DNA of 64,000 nt from Diaphorobacter ruginosibacter (lineage in GTDB: Bacteria > Pseudomonadota > Gammaproteobacteria > Burkholderiales > Burkholderiaceae_C). The position numbers and the translations under genes are program-made. Location of the stretch: positions 1-64,000 of the forward strand of contig NZ_CP060714.1 in the NCBI RefSeq assembly GCF_014395975.1. Reading direction: 5' to 3'. This document shows positions 10,676 to 20,720 of this stretch, in pieces. How positions within the stretch are numbered: position 1 is the stretch's first letter; each line of letters begins with the position of its first letter. The notes beneath the pieces were generated by a model that had not been told where the DNA came from, did not search any database, and saw nothing but the letters and a program-made list of their open reading frames with translations.

Positions 10676-11308
10676 TTACTGTCCGTCAGCCGGAAAAACC
10701 GGCTCGCCCAGATTCAGCATCAGCCGGTTGGCCCAGGCAAAGATCGCGTCGGAGTGCAGCAGATCGAGGATCTCGCCCTCGTTCAGGCCCTGGGCCTTGA
10801 GCGCGCCGATGTCGCCGGCATCGAGCGCGGCGGGCTGCTCGGTGATCTTCACCGAGAACGCCCCGATGGCCTTCTCGCGTGGCGTGGTGCCGGCGGTGCG
10901 GGGCTCGTCGAACACCTGCTCGATCACGTCGGCGCGCTTGGCCAGCTGTTCGAAACGCTGGGCATGCACCGAGGCGCAGTACACGCAGCCGTTGATGCGC
11001 GAGACCACGGTGGCGCCCAGTTCGCGCTCCGCGCGCGAGAGGCCTCCCGGGGCGTACATGATGGCGTTGAACGCCGCCGAGCGCTGGCGCAGGATCTCGG
11101 GCTGGTGCACGAGGAACAGGTAGTAGTCGCTGGTCTTGGCCTTGGGATGGCTCTCCTCCAGCACCGCGACCTGGGCGGGCGTGGCATGGCCCAGGTCGAC
11201 CACCGGAAGCCACGCATCCCACTCGAGCGAGGCGTTGGTGAAACCGTGCGACTGGATCAGCCGGGCGGGGGTGAATGCGGCGGGCGTGGATGCTGTGGGC
11301 TTGTTCAT
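10676..11308 (-). CDS. Alkylhydroperoxidase (AhpD/CMD) domain protein, Avi_7169-like
   Basis: A 210-residue carboxymuconolactone-decarboxylase-like protein with the redox motif CVYCASVH (Cys108, Cys111, His115), as in AhpD peroxidases. Its start overlaps the stop of the neighbouring CMD gene (ATGA), so the two are translationally coupled. From memory, this pair corresponds to two protein families that recur beside a peptide-type ABC importer and flavin enzymes, as here. A peroxidase role protecting or assisting the flavin oxidation step is an inference. Confidence 0.8.
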   Translation of the reverse strand: MNKPTASTPAAFTPARLIQSHGFTNASLEWDAWLPVVDLGHATPAQVAVLEESHPKAKTSDYYLFLVHQPEILRQRSAAFNAIMYAPGGLSRAERELGATVVSRINGCVYCASVHAQRFEQLAKRADVIEQVFDEPRTAGTTPREKAIGAFSVKITEQPAALDAGDIGALKAQGLNEGEILDLLHSDAIFAWANRLMLNLGEPVFPADGQ

Positions 11309-11844
11309 GCGCGGGCCTCCTCTTCAGATGCCTTCATTGCCTTGAGACCGGCGACCAGGCGGACCTGGTACGACAGGAATGCGATCAGTTGCGACAGCGC
11401 CACCACGGCAGGCGTGCTGATGCCCGCGGCAGGCAGCGCCAGCAGCGCGGTCTTGTCGCCCTCCACGGGGTCCTCGACCAGCGTGCGGGTGAACTGCAGC
11501 ATGGCGGCCATGCGCGGATTGGTGAAGTCGCCGGGCTCGCCGCGATCGGCCATCTCGATGAGTGCTGCGTCGCAGCCCACGGCCAGCAGGCGCTCGCGGT
11601 AGTGCGTTGCCAGCTCGGTCGAGGGCGTGAGGCGGCACGCATAGAGCGCCACCAGCAGACGCTCGGTGAGCGAGATGTCGCCGTCGAGCGCATGGGAGAA
11701 AAGCGCCTCGTAGCTGCCTTGCGTCGCGGCGGCCACCTTCTCGCGCTGATGGCGCACCTCGTAGGTGCGCTGTCCCGGCCTCAGGCCGACGATGCGGTCG
11801 ACCAGATCGTCGGCCGCGCGGTATTCAGTCGCTTGTTCTGCCAT
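11305..11844 (-). CDS. CMD-domain protein, Avi_7170-like
   Basis: A 179-residue helical CMD-fold protein without the CxxC pair. Its only cysteines (CRLTPS, VGCDAA) are not in the AhpD motif, so peroxidase activity is unlikely by itself. The start at 11844 follows AAGGAG. It overlaps the AhpD-like gene by four bases and probably forms a heteromer with it. The substrate is unknown. Confidence 0.75.
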   Translation of the reverse strand: MAEQATEYRAADDLVDRIVGLRPGQRTYEVRHQREKVAAATQGSYEALFSHALDGDISLTERLLVALYACRLTPSTELATHYRERLLAVGCDAALIEMADRGEPGDFTNPRMAAMLQFTRTLVEDPVEGDKTALLALPAAGISTPAVVALSQLIAFLSYQVRLVAGLKAMKASEEEARA

Positions 11845-11873
11845 GCAGATGCTCCTTGATGTGTCGTTGTCGT

Positions 11874-13178
11874 TCAATGTCCGGCGGCATGTGCCTGGAC
11901 CGCATTGCGCAGGAAGCGCAGCACGCCGGGCCAGGACTGCGCATCGGCACGCGCGTTATCGCGCGGGTTGCCGCCGCTCGTGCTGACCTTGCCCGATACC
12001 GGGTGCGCATAGACATGCTGCGTGGTCGGCACGTAGGGGAACAGGATGGTGTGTCCCGCGTTCTCGTAGTTCAGCCATTGCACGTCGTGGGGGTGCTTCA
12101 CCTCGGCGAGCCTGTCGCGCACGATGCGGGAGTAGGTGTCGGACGGCCAGGAGCCGTCATCCGTTCCCGACAGCAGCATCACCGGCCCCGCGATGTCTTC
12201 CACGTGGATGCGTGCGCGCGCCAGGGCCTCGGGGTCTCCGAGCGCGGTGCGCATGGCGCGGTCATGGCGGTGCGGCGACGGTCCTTCGTCGAACGGCTTC
12301 CAGCTGGCCGTGCGATTGCCTTCCCACAGGTGGGTGAGCGGCTTGCCGTCCAGCAGCCAGGTCGGGCCTTCGCGGCCGATCTTCGGGTCGCTGGCGTTCT
12401 GGCCACTGTGCACGAAGGCGCTTGGCACGTAGGCCACCACGGCGTTCACCTCCCGGGGGAAGGTGGCGCCCAGCAGCAGCACCAGTTCGCCGCCGCGCGA
12501 CTGCCCGCTCACGGCGACGAAGTCGTTGGCCGGCCGCACGTTCCTGCGGATCCATTGCAGGCCCTTCTGGAAATACTCGAGGGGCGTGTTGGAGATGTAG
12601 TCGGACAGACCGGGCGCCTTGAAGTACGCCAGTGCAAATGCGGCGAAGCCGTGCGAGGCATACAGTGCCGCGCGCGGCTCGTTGATGCCACCACCGGAGC
12701 CGTTCAGGATCATCACCGCCGGATGCGGGCCGGCGCCTGCGGGCAGGTACAGCGTGCCGACGAGCCCGTCCTCGCGCACCTCGCGCCGCGTCACACCCCG
12801 GGCGGCCAGGTGCTGCGTGAGCGTTGCTCCGGCATTGGCCGCACCGGCACGCGCGGTGACGTCCGTGACCAGGGCATCGGTCACCGGGCTGTTGAAGTTC
12901 TCACGGCTCGCCGAGCCGACGGGCGACTGCGACCAGATCAGGCCCATGCCGTCCACGCCGGCGTAGCTGCCGCCATCCTGCGGGGCATCTCGCTCGAGAT
13001 CGATAACACCGTTTCCGTCGGCGAGAAAGCGGGCCTGGCTCTGCCAGGCCACGCCGCTGCGCAGCGTTCGCGTATCGATCACGACGGTCTCGCCGGGCCG
13101 CGCGCCCGTCACCGTGATGCGCCGCGGCTCGTCGATCAGCCCTTCGGCGGGCGTCACGGTGACCTGCAGCGTGCCCAT
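11874..13178 (-). CDS. Acyl-CoA thioesterase/BAAT-type alpha/beta hydrolase
   Basis: A 434-residue two-domain protein. The N-terminal beta-sandwich (about residues 1-130) resembles the acyl-CoA thioesterase/BAAT N domain. The C-terminal alpha/beta hydrolase has nucleophile elbow GQSRGG (Ser227), an acid in SGTDDGSWPSD and a histidine in NAGHTI. There is no signal peptide, so it is cytoplasmic. It presumably cleaves an ester, amide or thioester made in the pathway of this operon. Its start codon overlaps the stop of the binding-protein gene (TAATG). Confidence 0.82.
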   Translation of the reverse strand: MGTLQVTVTPAEGLIDEPRRITVTGARPGETVVIDTRTLRSGVAWQSQARFLADGNGVIDLERDAPQDGGSYAGVDGMGLIWSQSPVGSASRENFNSPVTDALVTDVTARAGAANAGATLTQHLAARGVTRREVREDGLVGTLYLPAGAGPHPAVMILNGSGGGINEPRAALYASHGFAAFALAYFKAPGLSDYISNTPLEYFQKGLQWIRRNVRPANDFVAVSGQSRGGELVLLLGATFPREVNAVVAYVPSAFVHSGQNASDPKIGREGPTWLLDGKPLTHLWEGNRTASWKPFDEGPSPHRHDRAMRTALGDPEALARARIHVEDIAGPVMLLSGTDDGSWPSDTYSRIVRDRLAEVKHPHDVQWLNYENAGHTILFPYVPTTQHVYAHPVSGKVSTSGGNPRDNARADAQSWPGVLRFLRNAVQAHAAGH

Positions 13179-14749
13179 TACTTGGCCACCTTGGTGACCA
13201 TCATGGCGGCGGTGCGGTCGCTGGTCATCGGCGTGACCTTCAGGCCCTTCTTGGTGGCCCAGATGTTCTTGTAGTGGTACAGCGGGATGATGCCCGCGTC
13301 ATCGGACACCAGCCTGGCCGACTGGCGCAGGATGGCTTCGCGCTTGGCAGGGTCGAACTCCGATGTGGAGTCGGCCAGTGCCTTGTCCACGGCCGCATTG
13401 CTGTAGTGGCCCCAGTTCGAGGCGCCCAGGCCCTTCTTGGCGTCGACGGTGGCCAGGATGTTCACCAGCGCATAGCTGGCCTCGCCCGTGCCGTTGCCCC
13501 AGGCGAGCATGCTCACGGCATACTCGTTCTTGTTGGCGCGGCCCGAGTACACGGCCCATGGCACGACCTCCACCTGGGTCTTCACGCCGATGCGGGTCCA
13601 GAACTGTGCGACGGCCTGTGCGGTCTCCGGGCCTTGCGGATAGCGGTCGTTCGGCACGTGCATGGTCAGCTTGAAGCCTTCGGGGAAGCCGGCGTCGGCC
13701 AGCAGCTTCTTGGCCTTGGCGGCGTCGAACGGAATGTTCTTGATCTCGGGGTTGTAGCCGAAGGTGTCCTTGGGCATCCACTGGTTGGCCTCGGTGGCCG
13801 CGTCCTGCAGGATGCGCTTGGTGATGGCGTCGCGGTTGATCGCCAGGTTCAGCGCCTGGCGCACGCGCTGGTCAAGCAGCGGGTTCTTCGCGAGCGGCTT
13901 GCCGGCGTTGTCGGTGATGTACTGGTTGGGGGCGGGGTTGAAGCTCGGCTGCAGCAGCATGACGCGCAGGCCGTCGTACGGGTACACGCTCACGTTGGCG
14001 GCGCTCTTGAGCTTGGCCAGATCCGACACCGAGACCTTGTCGATCACGTCCACGTCACCGGCCAGCAGCGCGGCGGTGCGGCCGGCTGCGTTGTTGATGT
14101 AGCGGTAGGTGACCTTCTCCCAGATCTGCTTCTGTCCCCAGTAGGCGTCGTTGCGCTCCATGATCACGCGGTCGCCCGGCGTGTACGACACGAACTTGTA
14201 CGGGCCGGTGCCAACCATCGCCTTGCCGGAGTTGTAGTCTTCGGTGCTGGACTTCTCGCCCACATGCTTGCTGACCACGTGCACCGACGCCAGGTTCAGC
14301 GGCAGGTCGGGGTTGGGCGTGTTGGTCTTGACAATCAGCGTGTGCGGATCCTTGGCGGTCATCGATTCGATGGTGCGCAGGTAGCCGCCATACGTCGCCA
14401 CGCTGCCCGGCACGGCCTTGGCGCGGGTGTAGGAATAGATCAGGTCATCGGCGGTGAACGGCTGGCCGTCCTGCCACTTCACGTCCTTGCGCAGCTTGAA
14501 CTCCCAGGTCTTGGGATCGATGTTCTTCCAGCTCTCGGCGAGGCCGGGCTGGAGCTTGTTCCACTTGTTCTCGACGAGCAGGTCCCAGAAATGCAGCGCC
14601 ACCGAGCGGTCGCCCGCGTGGTTGTTCAACTGGGGGTCGAGCGAGGACAGCGGATCGGCGAAGCCGATGCTCAGGTTGTCGGCGTGCGCGGCCATGCCGG
14701 CCGACAGCAGCGCGGCCGTGAGGGTGGAGAGAATGATTTTCTTGTTCAT
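13178..14749 (-). CDS. ABC importer substrate-binding protein, peptide/nickel family
   Basis: A 523-residue periplasmic SBP_bac_5 protein: Sec signal peptide (residues 1-23, cleavage after AHA), the family signatures DLIYSYTRAK and TGPYKFVSYTPGDRVIMERN, and AAMMV near the C-terminus. It delivers substrate to the two permeases encoded upstream. AAGGAG precedes the ATG at 14749; a longer start would bury the signal peptide. The ligand is not predictable. From memory it belongs to a binding-protein family that co-occurs with CMD and flavin enzymes rather than with peptidases. Confidence 0.88.
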   Translation of the reverse strand: MNKKIILSTLTAALLSAGMAAHADNLSIGFADPLSSLDPQLNNHAGDRSVALHFWDLLVENKWNKLQPGLAESWKNIDPKTWEFKLRKDVKWQDGQPFTADDLIYSYTRAKAVPGSVATYGGYLRTIESMTAKDPHTLIVKTNTPNPDLPLNLASVHVVSKHVGEKSSTEDYNSGKAMVGTGPYKFVSYTPGDRVIMERNDAYWGQKQIWEKVTYRYINNAAGRTAALLAGDVDVIDKVSVSDLAKLKSAANVSVYPYDGLRVMLLQPSFNPAPNQYITDNAGKPLAKNPLLDQRVRQALNLAINRDAITKRILQDAATEANQWMPKDTFGYNPEIKNIPFDAAKAKKLLADAGFPEGFKLTMHVPNDRYPQGPETAQAVAQFWTRIGVKTQVEVVPWAVYSGRANKNEYAVSMLAWGNGTGEASYALVNILATVDAKKGLGASNWGHYSNAAVDKALADSTSEFDPAKREAILRQSARLVSDDAGIIPLYHYKNIWATKKGLKVTPMTSDRTAAMMVTKVAK

Positions 14750-14814
14750 GACGGGCTCCTTGTATTGAGGAAGGACTTGAATGACTGAATGAATGAAGGA
14801 AGGATGGTTCTGTT

Positions 14815-15869
14815 CTACGCGGAGGCGCCATCGTTGAGATGGCAGGCACTCAGGTGGTGGATGGCGATGCCCTTGAGTTGCGGCGCCTCCACCGTGCAGC
14901 GCGGCATGGCGTGCGGACATCGCGGGTGGAAATGGCAGCCTGACGGTGGATGGAGCGGGCTCGGGATCTCGCCCTGGATGGCGGTGTAGGTCTTGTGGCG
15001 CGCGCTCATGTTGGGCACCTCGGCCAGCAACGCCTGCGTGTAGGGGTGGTTGGGGTGCGAGAACAGTTCATCCACCGGCGCGGACTCGATCACGCGGCCC
15101 AGGTACATCACCACCACGCGGTCGGAGAGATGCTCCACCACGCCGAGGTCGTGGCTGATGAACAGGTAGGTGAGGTTGAGCTGCTCGCGCAGGTCCATGA
15201 ACAGGTTCAGGATCTGCGCCTGGATGGACACGTCGAGCGCCGCGACCGCCTCGTCGCACACCAGCATCGAGGGCTGCACGGCCAGTGCGCGCGCAATGCC
15301 GATGCGCTGGCGCTGGCCGCCGCTGAACTGGTGCGGATAGCGGCTGCGAAGCGCGGGATCCAGGCCCGCGCGCTCAAGCTGTGCGCACACGTAGTCGTCA
15401 AATCCCGCGCGGTCCACGAGTCCATGGATGCGCGCCGCCTCGCCCACGATCTCGTCGACGCGCAGGCGCGGATTCAGGCTCGCATAGGGGTTCTGGAAAA
15501 TCATCTGCACCGACAGGCGCGCGGCATGTTTTTCCTCGGGCGTCATGCCGGCGAAGTGGCGACCGTTGATCAGCACCTCGCCGTCCGATGGCGCGAGCAG
15601 GCCCGAGCCGATGCGCCCGAGCGTCGACTTGCCGCAGCCAGATTCGCCCACGAGGCCGACGACCTCGCCGGGCTTCACGACGAGGTCGACCTTGTCGACA
15701 GCACGCGTGATCGGCGCCGGTTTTTCCAGCCCGATGCCCTGCAGCGCGCGGCCGAGCAGGCCCGGCTTCTGTTCGCCAAAGCGCTTGCTCACGCCCCGGA
15801 GGTCGACTACCGGAGGCGGGGCGGATGTGCCCGGTGTGGCGGGCAAATTGTGGGTATCGTGCCCGAGGC

Positions 15870-15873
<4 letters not shown>
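14815..15873 (-). CDS. ABC importer ATPase (DppF/OppF type)
   Basis: A 352-residue ATPase: Walker A GESGCGKS, Q-loop QMIFQNPYASLNP, signature SGGQRQR, Walker B region LVCDEAVAALD (alanine where most have proline-threonine, a mild variant), H-loop ISHDLG. The C-terminal oligopeptide domain carries the cysteine cluster GCHFHPRCPHAMPRC, a probable Fe-S site known in this family. It overlaps the DppD-type gene by four bases (ATGA) and drives the same importer. Confidence 0.88.
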
Positions 15874-16868
<995 letters not shown>

Positions 16869-17000
16869 GTCAGTGATTCGTGGCATCGGGCGTCAGCTGC
16901 GTTGTGAGGCAACTGGCGAGGCTTTTTGAGGTGGCTGCCGTGGGTTGGTTGTTCCCGGCCGGGACTGCCCCCGGCGGGGCCGTAACTTTGGAGGGTCGTC

Positions 17001-17933
17001 TCATCCCACGTTCCTCGGGTTGAGCACGTCGCGCAGGCGATCGCCCACGAGATTGATCGCGACGATGGTGATGAGCAGTGCAATGCCGGGGTAGAAGCTG
17101 ATCCAGTACTCGCCCGAGAGCATGTACTGGTAGCCGTTGGAGATCAGCAGCCCGAGCGAGGGTTCGGTCACGGGGACGCCCAGGCCCAGGAAGCTCAGCG
17201 TGGCCTCGAGCGTGATGGCGCGGGCGATCTGCAGCGTGCCGATGACGATCAGTGGCGGCAGGCAGTTCGGCAGGATGTGCTTGACCATGATGCGCCAGTT
17301 CGGGATGTCCTGGCATTGCGCCGCCTCGACATATTCCTTGCGGCGCTCGACCAGGGCCTGGCCGCGTGCGGTGCGGGCGTAGTAGGCCCACTCGAGGATC
17401 ACGAGCGTGAGCACGACGTTGCCCACGCCCTTGCCCAGCCATGCGAGGATCATCATCGCGACGAGGATCGACGGGAACGAGAGGATCAGGTCGACGATGC
17501 GCATGATGACGGCATCGGTGCGGCCGCCCGCATAGGCCGCGAGCAGCCCGAGCAGCGTGCCGATGACGCCCGCGATCAGCGCGGAGCCGACGCCGACGAT
17601 GAGACTGATGCGCAGGCCGTAGAGAATGGCCGAGTACAGGTCGCGGCCCTGGCCGTCGGTGCCGAGCACGTAGCGGAAGGTATCGAGTCCGTTCATGGCG
17701 CCCGGATGCAGGCGGGCATCCATGACGTCCAGCTGCATCAGGTCGTAGGGGTTCTGCGGCGTGATCCACGGCGCGAACAGCGCGGCCAGGATCAGCAGCG
17801 CGGCCACGACGAGACCGAACACCGCGAGCCTCGACGCGAAGAAGTCGCGCGCATGCTCGCGCCAGGGCGACTCCTGCCTGGAGGGCCGGGCGGGCGTGGC
17901 GGGCGGTGTGGGCGGGGTGGTGGACTGGCTCAT
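17001..17933 (-). CDS. ABC importer permease 2 (DppC type)
   Basis: A 310-residue inner-membrane permease with an N-terminal helix at about residues 35-55, a periplasmic loop (GTDGQGRDLYSAILYGLR) and the core of five helices with the EAA loop EYVEAAQCQDIPNWRIMVKHI. Its start overlaps the stop of the split DppB-type permease by four bases, so translation was coupled to that gene before the phage inserted. It should be inactive as a transporter while its partner is broken. Confidence 0.88.
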   Translation of the reverse strand: MSQSTTPPTPPATPARPSRQESPWREHARDFFASRLAVFGLVVAALLILAALFAPWITPQNPYDLMQLDVMDARLHPGAMNGLDTFRYVLGTDGQGRDLYSAILYGLRISLIVGVGSALIAGVIGTLLGLLAAYAGGRTDAVIMRIVDLILSFPSILVAMMILAWLGKGVGNVVLTLVILEWAYYARTARGQALVERRKEYVEAAQCQDIPNWRIMVKHILPNCLPPLIVIGTLQIARAITLEATLSFLGLGVPVTEPSLGLLISNGYQYMLSGEYWISFYPGIALLITIVAINLVGDRLRDVLNPRNVG

Positions 17934-18343
17934 GCCGCAGCTTCCAGACGTACGCGTGGATCAAGCACCTTGTAGAGGATGTCCACGATGAGATTGAGCG
18001 TGACGAACAGGCACACCACGACGACGAGGTAGGACACGATCACGGGCCGGTCGAGCGCGTTGATGCTGTCCAGGATCAGCTTGCCCGCGCCGGGCCACGA
18101 GAAGATGCTCTCGGTGACGACGGCGAACGCGATGGTCGATCCCAGCTCGAGGCCGAGCACGGTGACCAGCGGGATCATGGTGTTGCGCAGCACGTGCACG
18201 ACGATCACGCGCAGTGGCGACAGGCCCTTGGCGCGCGCGAACTTCACGAAGTCGAGCGGAAGCACCTCGCGCACGCCGGCACGCGTGAGGCGGATCACGA
18301 GCGATATCTTGAACAGGGACAGGTTGATCGCGGGAAGCAGCAT
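17930..18343 (-). pseudogene. C-terminal fragment of DppB-type permease, cut off by prophage
   Basis: 137 residues from an internal methionine, covering the EAA loop (DFVKFARAKGLSPLRVIVVHV) and the last membrane helices of a DppB-type permease. The frame stays open upstream across the phage junction and adds SGLKH before the methionine. The N-terminal half is at 25679-26239. Joined at the phage ends, the two halves give one continuous permease. It overlaps the DppC-type gene by four bases. It might be translated from phage read-through, but it lacks the first helices. Confidence 0.9.
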
Positions 18344-18348
18344 GTGCT

Positions 18349-18365
18349 TGAGGCCGCTTACCGTG
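18349..18365. other. attL: left prophage-host junction
   Basis: Host permease sequence enters phage DNA here. Three identities with attR keep the permease in frame when rejoined: TGAGG at 18349-18353, CG at 18355-18356 and GTG at 18363-18365. The last two share one register (7,335-bp unit) and restore FLTxSGLKHM, which fits my recollection of the family length. TGAGG (7,350-bp unit) gives FLKHM, five codons shorter, but leaves the phage regulator gene complete. Confidence 0.6.
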
Positions 18366-18384
18366 GTTTTCGAACCATAGAAAG

Positions 18385-18410
18385 GGACCGGTTTTTCCGG
18401 TCCTTTTTTT
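18385..18410 (+). terminator. Strong rho-independent terminator at phage left end
   Basis: GGACCGG (18385-18391), a TTTTT loop, CCGGTCC (18397-18403), then seven T. It works for rightward transcription. In the circular phage it would lie directly after the rightward regulator gene and face the recombinase gene. In the lysogen it is separated from that gene. Read leftward it has almost no U-tract, so leftward phage transcripts may pass into the host operon. Confidence 0.85.
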
Positions 18411-18984
18411 ATTCCAAGCTGCTGTGACCCGGTTTCGTTACCCGGTAGATAGCACGTTTGACGCTCGAAGTATGGACACCGAAATGATGGGCTAGGGCGT
18501 CCATCGTGTAATAACCAGTTCCATACAAACGCACAAGGTGAGCCTCCTTGACAGGCGTCAAAGATCGCTTGCGACCAAACTTCACACCACGGGCCTTCGC
18601 TGCTGCGATACCCGCTGCACTTCGCTCTAGGATCATTTCCCGTTCAAACTCGGCAAATGCGCTCAGCATATGCACAAACATTCGACCGTGCGGCGTATCG
18701 GTTTCGATAGATTGCGTCAATGATCGAAACCCAATTCCCCGTCGTTGCAGATCTTCAAAAACCCGCACGAAATGCGAAACACTGCGCGCTAGACGGTCCA
18801 ATTTATAGACCACCAATACGTCACCTTTTTTTAGGCGCTTCAGCAGCTTGGCAAGTTCCGGTCGTTCCTTTATTGCAGACCGACGTTCTTCAACAATATG
18901 CTCTATTCCCGCTCTCCTGAATGCTTCTACCTGAGCATCTGTGTTTTGTTCAGAGGTAGACACGCGTGCATAACCAATCTCCAT
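18409..18984 (-). CDS. Small serine recombinase (resolvase/invertase family), probable phage integrase
   Basis: A 191-residue protein: N-terminal catalytic domain with nucleophile Ser9 in GYARVST, the motif VVYKLDRLARS, the long E-helix region ending EFEREMILERSAAGIAAAKARG, and a C-terminal helix-turn-helix (MDALAHHFGVHTSSVKRAI). GGAGG precedes the ATG. No tyrosine integrase is present and the junctions do not look like dif, so this is the only visible candidate for integration and excision. Ralstonia RSM-type filamentous phages carry a comparable enzyme. Its stop overlaps the T-tract of the left-end terminator. Confidence 0.88.
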   Translation of the reverse strand: MEIGYARVSTSEQNTDAQVEAFRRAGIEHIVEERRSAIKERPELAKLLKRLKKGDVLVVYKLDRLARSVSHFVRVFEDLQRRGIGFRSLTQSIETDTPHGRMFVHMLSAFAEFEREMILERSAAGIAAAKARGVKFGRKRSLTPVKEAHLVRLYGTGYYTMDALAHHFGVHTSSVKRAIYRVTKPGHSSLE

Positions 18985-19010
18985 TTATCCTCCCATATAT
19001 GGAGAGCTGA

Positions 19011-19481
19011 CTATCGCTTGAAATCGCGCTGAACACGCAATGCCAATTGGTTCAATTGACGCAGCCCGGGCGGCTTGTTGTCCATGCTGTAGCTGATCCT
19101 CTCATCACGCTTGGGCACTGGCGATACATGATCCTTCAGCTTGCCACCGGCGAGCGTGAATGCCGGGCTTCCATCGGTTATTGCCTCGCAGTGGTCCACC
19201 TCGACCGCCACCGGCCGGCCGCGTCCGGTGTAGCACCGGCATTCATCTGCCATGCGCAAGCATCCATTCGGCACCTGGGCCGCCACTGGAAGCGATACCA
19301 GGATGATGAGCAGCAGCGCAACGGCGCTAGCGCGCAAACAGCCGACGTTTATCAAGCACGAATGAGCGCCACGCATTGCCAGATACCGTGCCTCGCGGAT
19401 GTACGCATCGAATTGCAAGAGCCGCGACGTCTCCGCTTCGCTGACATGGGGCGATGCCCCATACCCCACAGCGCCCCTCAT
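19011..19481 (-). CDS. Membrane/periplasmic half of the Zot/pI assembly protein (separate gene)
   Basis: A 156-residue protein: about 50 cytoplasmic residues, one membrane helix (about 51-68, ASAVALLLIILVSLPVAA), then a periplasmic part with Cys74, Cys81, Cys83 and Cys98 (CRCYTGRGRP). That arrangement is what normally follows the ATPase domain inside one Zot/pI chain. Its ATG overlaps the stop of the ATPase gene (ATGA). I read it as the split C-terminal half of the assembly complex. A frameshift in a once single gene is the alternative, although the neat overlap argues against recent damage. Confidence 0.7.
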   Translation of the reverse strand: MRGAVGYGASPHVSEAETSRLLQFDAYIREARYLAMRGAHSCLINVGCLRASAVALLLIILVSLPVAAQVPNGCLRMADECRCYTGRGRPVAVEVDHCEAITDGSPAFTLAGGKLKDHVSPVPKRDERISYSMDNKPPGLRQLNQLALRVQRDFKR

Positions 19482-20368
19482 GCAGACAGCCTCATGCGCT
19501 GATAGCGTGCCACCAGTTGAAGCGATTGATCTGGTGGCAGCGCTCGAGCCAGCTTAACGACTCGCGCCAACTGAAGGTCAGGCACCAGCGGTGCTAACGG
19601 CTTGACATGTTGCGGCTTGGCCTTGAACAAGATAGCGAGCAGCTTTCTCCACCATGGGACCTCATCGCCCGCCAGGAAGCGCCCTTCAACATGCCATGGC
19701 GAAAGCACTGAATGTGTGCCGTATGGGTAGTCCAAGCGGAACACCTGCCGCGTGTCGTAGCAAGGCTCAATGTCCTGGCCCTTGAACCAAAGTCGATCGC
19801 TCACCAAGTCTTGCGGATTCGTGCCAATCCGGAAAACCGCTTGATGAAAACGCGGCAGATAGCCGAATCGATCGCCAAGCAGCATCCCGATCAACGTGCC
19901 GACGAAAGGAATGCGCACCTTGTCATAGCGCACATGTCGCACGGTCTGTTCAATAAACGAGTCCCGTAGCTGCTTATCGACCTGGGAGACGTCCTGCATG
20001 ATGTAGTAGCAGTCCCAGCCATGCTTACGAGCATGCGCCAGGAAATCAAGGGTTCCGGCCCGCCCCTTATCGTTGAACGTGCGCGCGTTGAACCACGTAC
20101 CCAACTCATCAAGCACCATGGCCCCGTTTTTATCTTCATCGTAGGAATCCGGGTTGCCATGCCCCGCCGCCAGTAAATCGAACTCAGTCGGCTTATCTGG
20201 CACGCGCACATAGGTAACCTTCGATCGCGGACCAAACATGGCTTTCAGATCGATATCCAAGTTTGTGGCCACAGCCCTTTTTCGCTTGAAATAGGTCTCG
20301 CGCATGCGCAAGACAGCGTGCTTGCTTTTGCCAGTCCCTTTCTTTCCGACGAACGCGTAATCGGTCAT
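19478..20368 (-). CDS. zot: Zot-domain phage assembly ATPase (pI-like), lacking its own membrane helix
   Basis: A 296-residue ATPase that powers extrusion of filamentous phage: Walker A GKKGTGKS (residues 8-15), Walker B VLDELG (Asp87-Glu88), and arginine-rich stretches further on. The start at 20368 puts the P-loop at the normal distance from the N-terminus and lies one base after the pVI-like stop. Usual Zot/pI proteins run to 350-450 residues with a membrane helix and periplasmic tail. Here the chain ends before any clear helix, and the next gene supplies one. Confidence 0.9.
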   Translation of the reverse strand: MTDYAFVGKKGTGKSKHAVLRMRETYFKRKRAVATNLDIDLKAMFGPRSKVTYVRVPDKPTEFDLLAAGHGNPDSYDEDKNGAMVLDELGTWFNARTFNDKGRAGTLDFLAHARKHGWDCYYIMQDVSQVDKQLRDSFIEQTVRHVRYDKVRIPFVGTLIGMLLGDRFGYLPRFHQAVFRIGTNPQDLVSDRLWFKGQDIEPCYDTRQVFRLDYPYGTHSVLSPWHVEGRFLAGDEVPWWRKLLAILFKAKPQHVKPLAPLVPDLQLARVVKLARALPPDQSLQLVARYQRMRLSA

Positions 20369-20369
20369 A

Positions 20370-20720
20370 TCAGCGGCTGTAGTTGTGAATGCCAGTCTTC
20401 CTGATCTTGTAGACCTGACACCCAATCCACACGGAGGCCATGCACGTCAAGATCGCACCGGCATTGCCAGGAATGAACATACCCACGCCCATCAGGAAAT
20501 AGGACCAAAGCGCCCCATTACCACCGCCACCACCACCGCCCTGAACCATGCCAAGCAACGTATTCAAACAGACAGAAACTGTCGTGACGAAGGTCGTTAG
20601 GATGGTGATCCACACAAGGAAGGACGCCAAGCTCAGCGCAGCTTTGAATCCCAGCCAGCGTGAAAAGAAGCCCGTGAGAAAGGTCGCAATCGACCCTATG
20701 AAAGTCGCAAGAATCGGCAT
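20370..20720 (-). CDS. pVI-like minor coat protein (DUF5455 type)
   Basis: A 116-residue membrane protein with three hydrophobic segments (about residues 5-30, 33-58 and 74-100) and a seven-glycine run near residue 65. Its position between the pIII-like adhesin and the Zot ATPase is that of gene VI in Ff phages, where the product caps the virion with pIII. The stop is one base from the zot ATG, and its start directly follows the pIII-like gene. Confidence 0.82.
   Translation of the reverse strand: MPILATFIGSIATFLTGFFSRWLGFKAALSLASFLVWITILTTFVTTVSVCLNTLLGMVQGGGGGGGNGALWSYFLMGVGMFIPGNAGAILTCMASVWIGCQVYKIRKTGIHNYSR

Noticed and set aside
18985..19010. CCATATATGG palindrome before the recombinase gene as a recombination site
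   Set aside because: Only a 10-bp symmetry with no second copy at attR; too short to call a res site.
19478..20368. Zot as a secreted enterotoxin
   Set aside because: Position, Walker motifs and phage context fit the morphogenesis ATPase; the toxin reading of the name does not apply without evidence.
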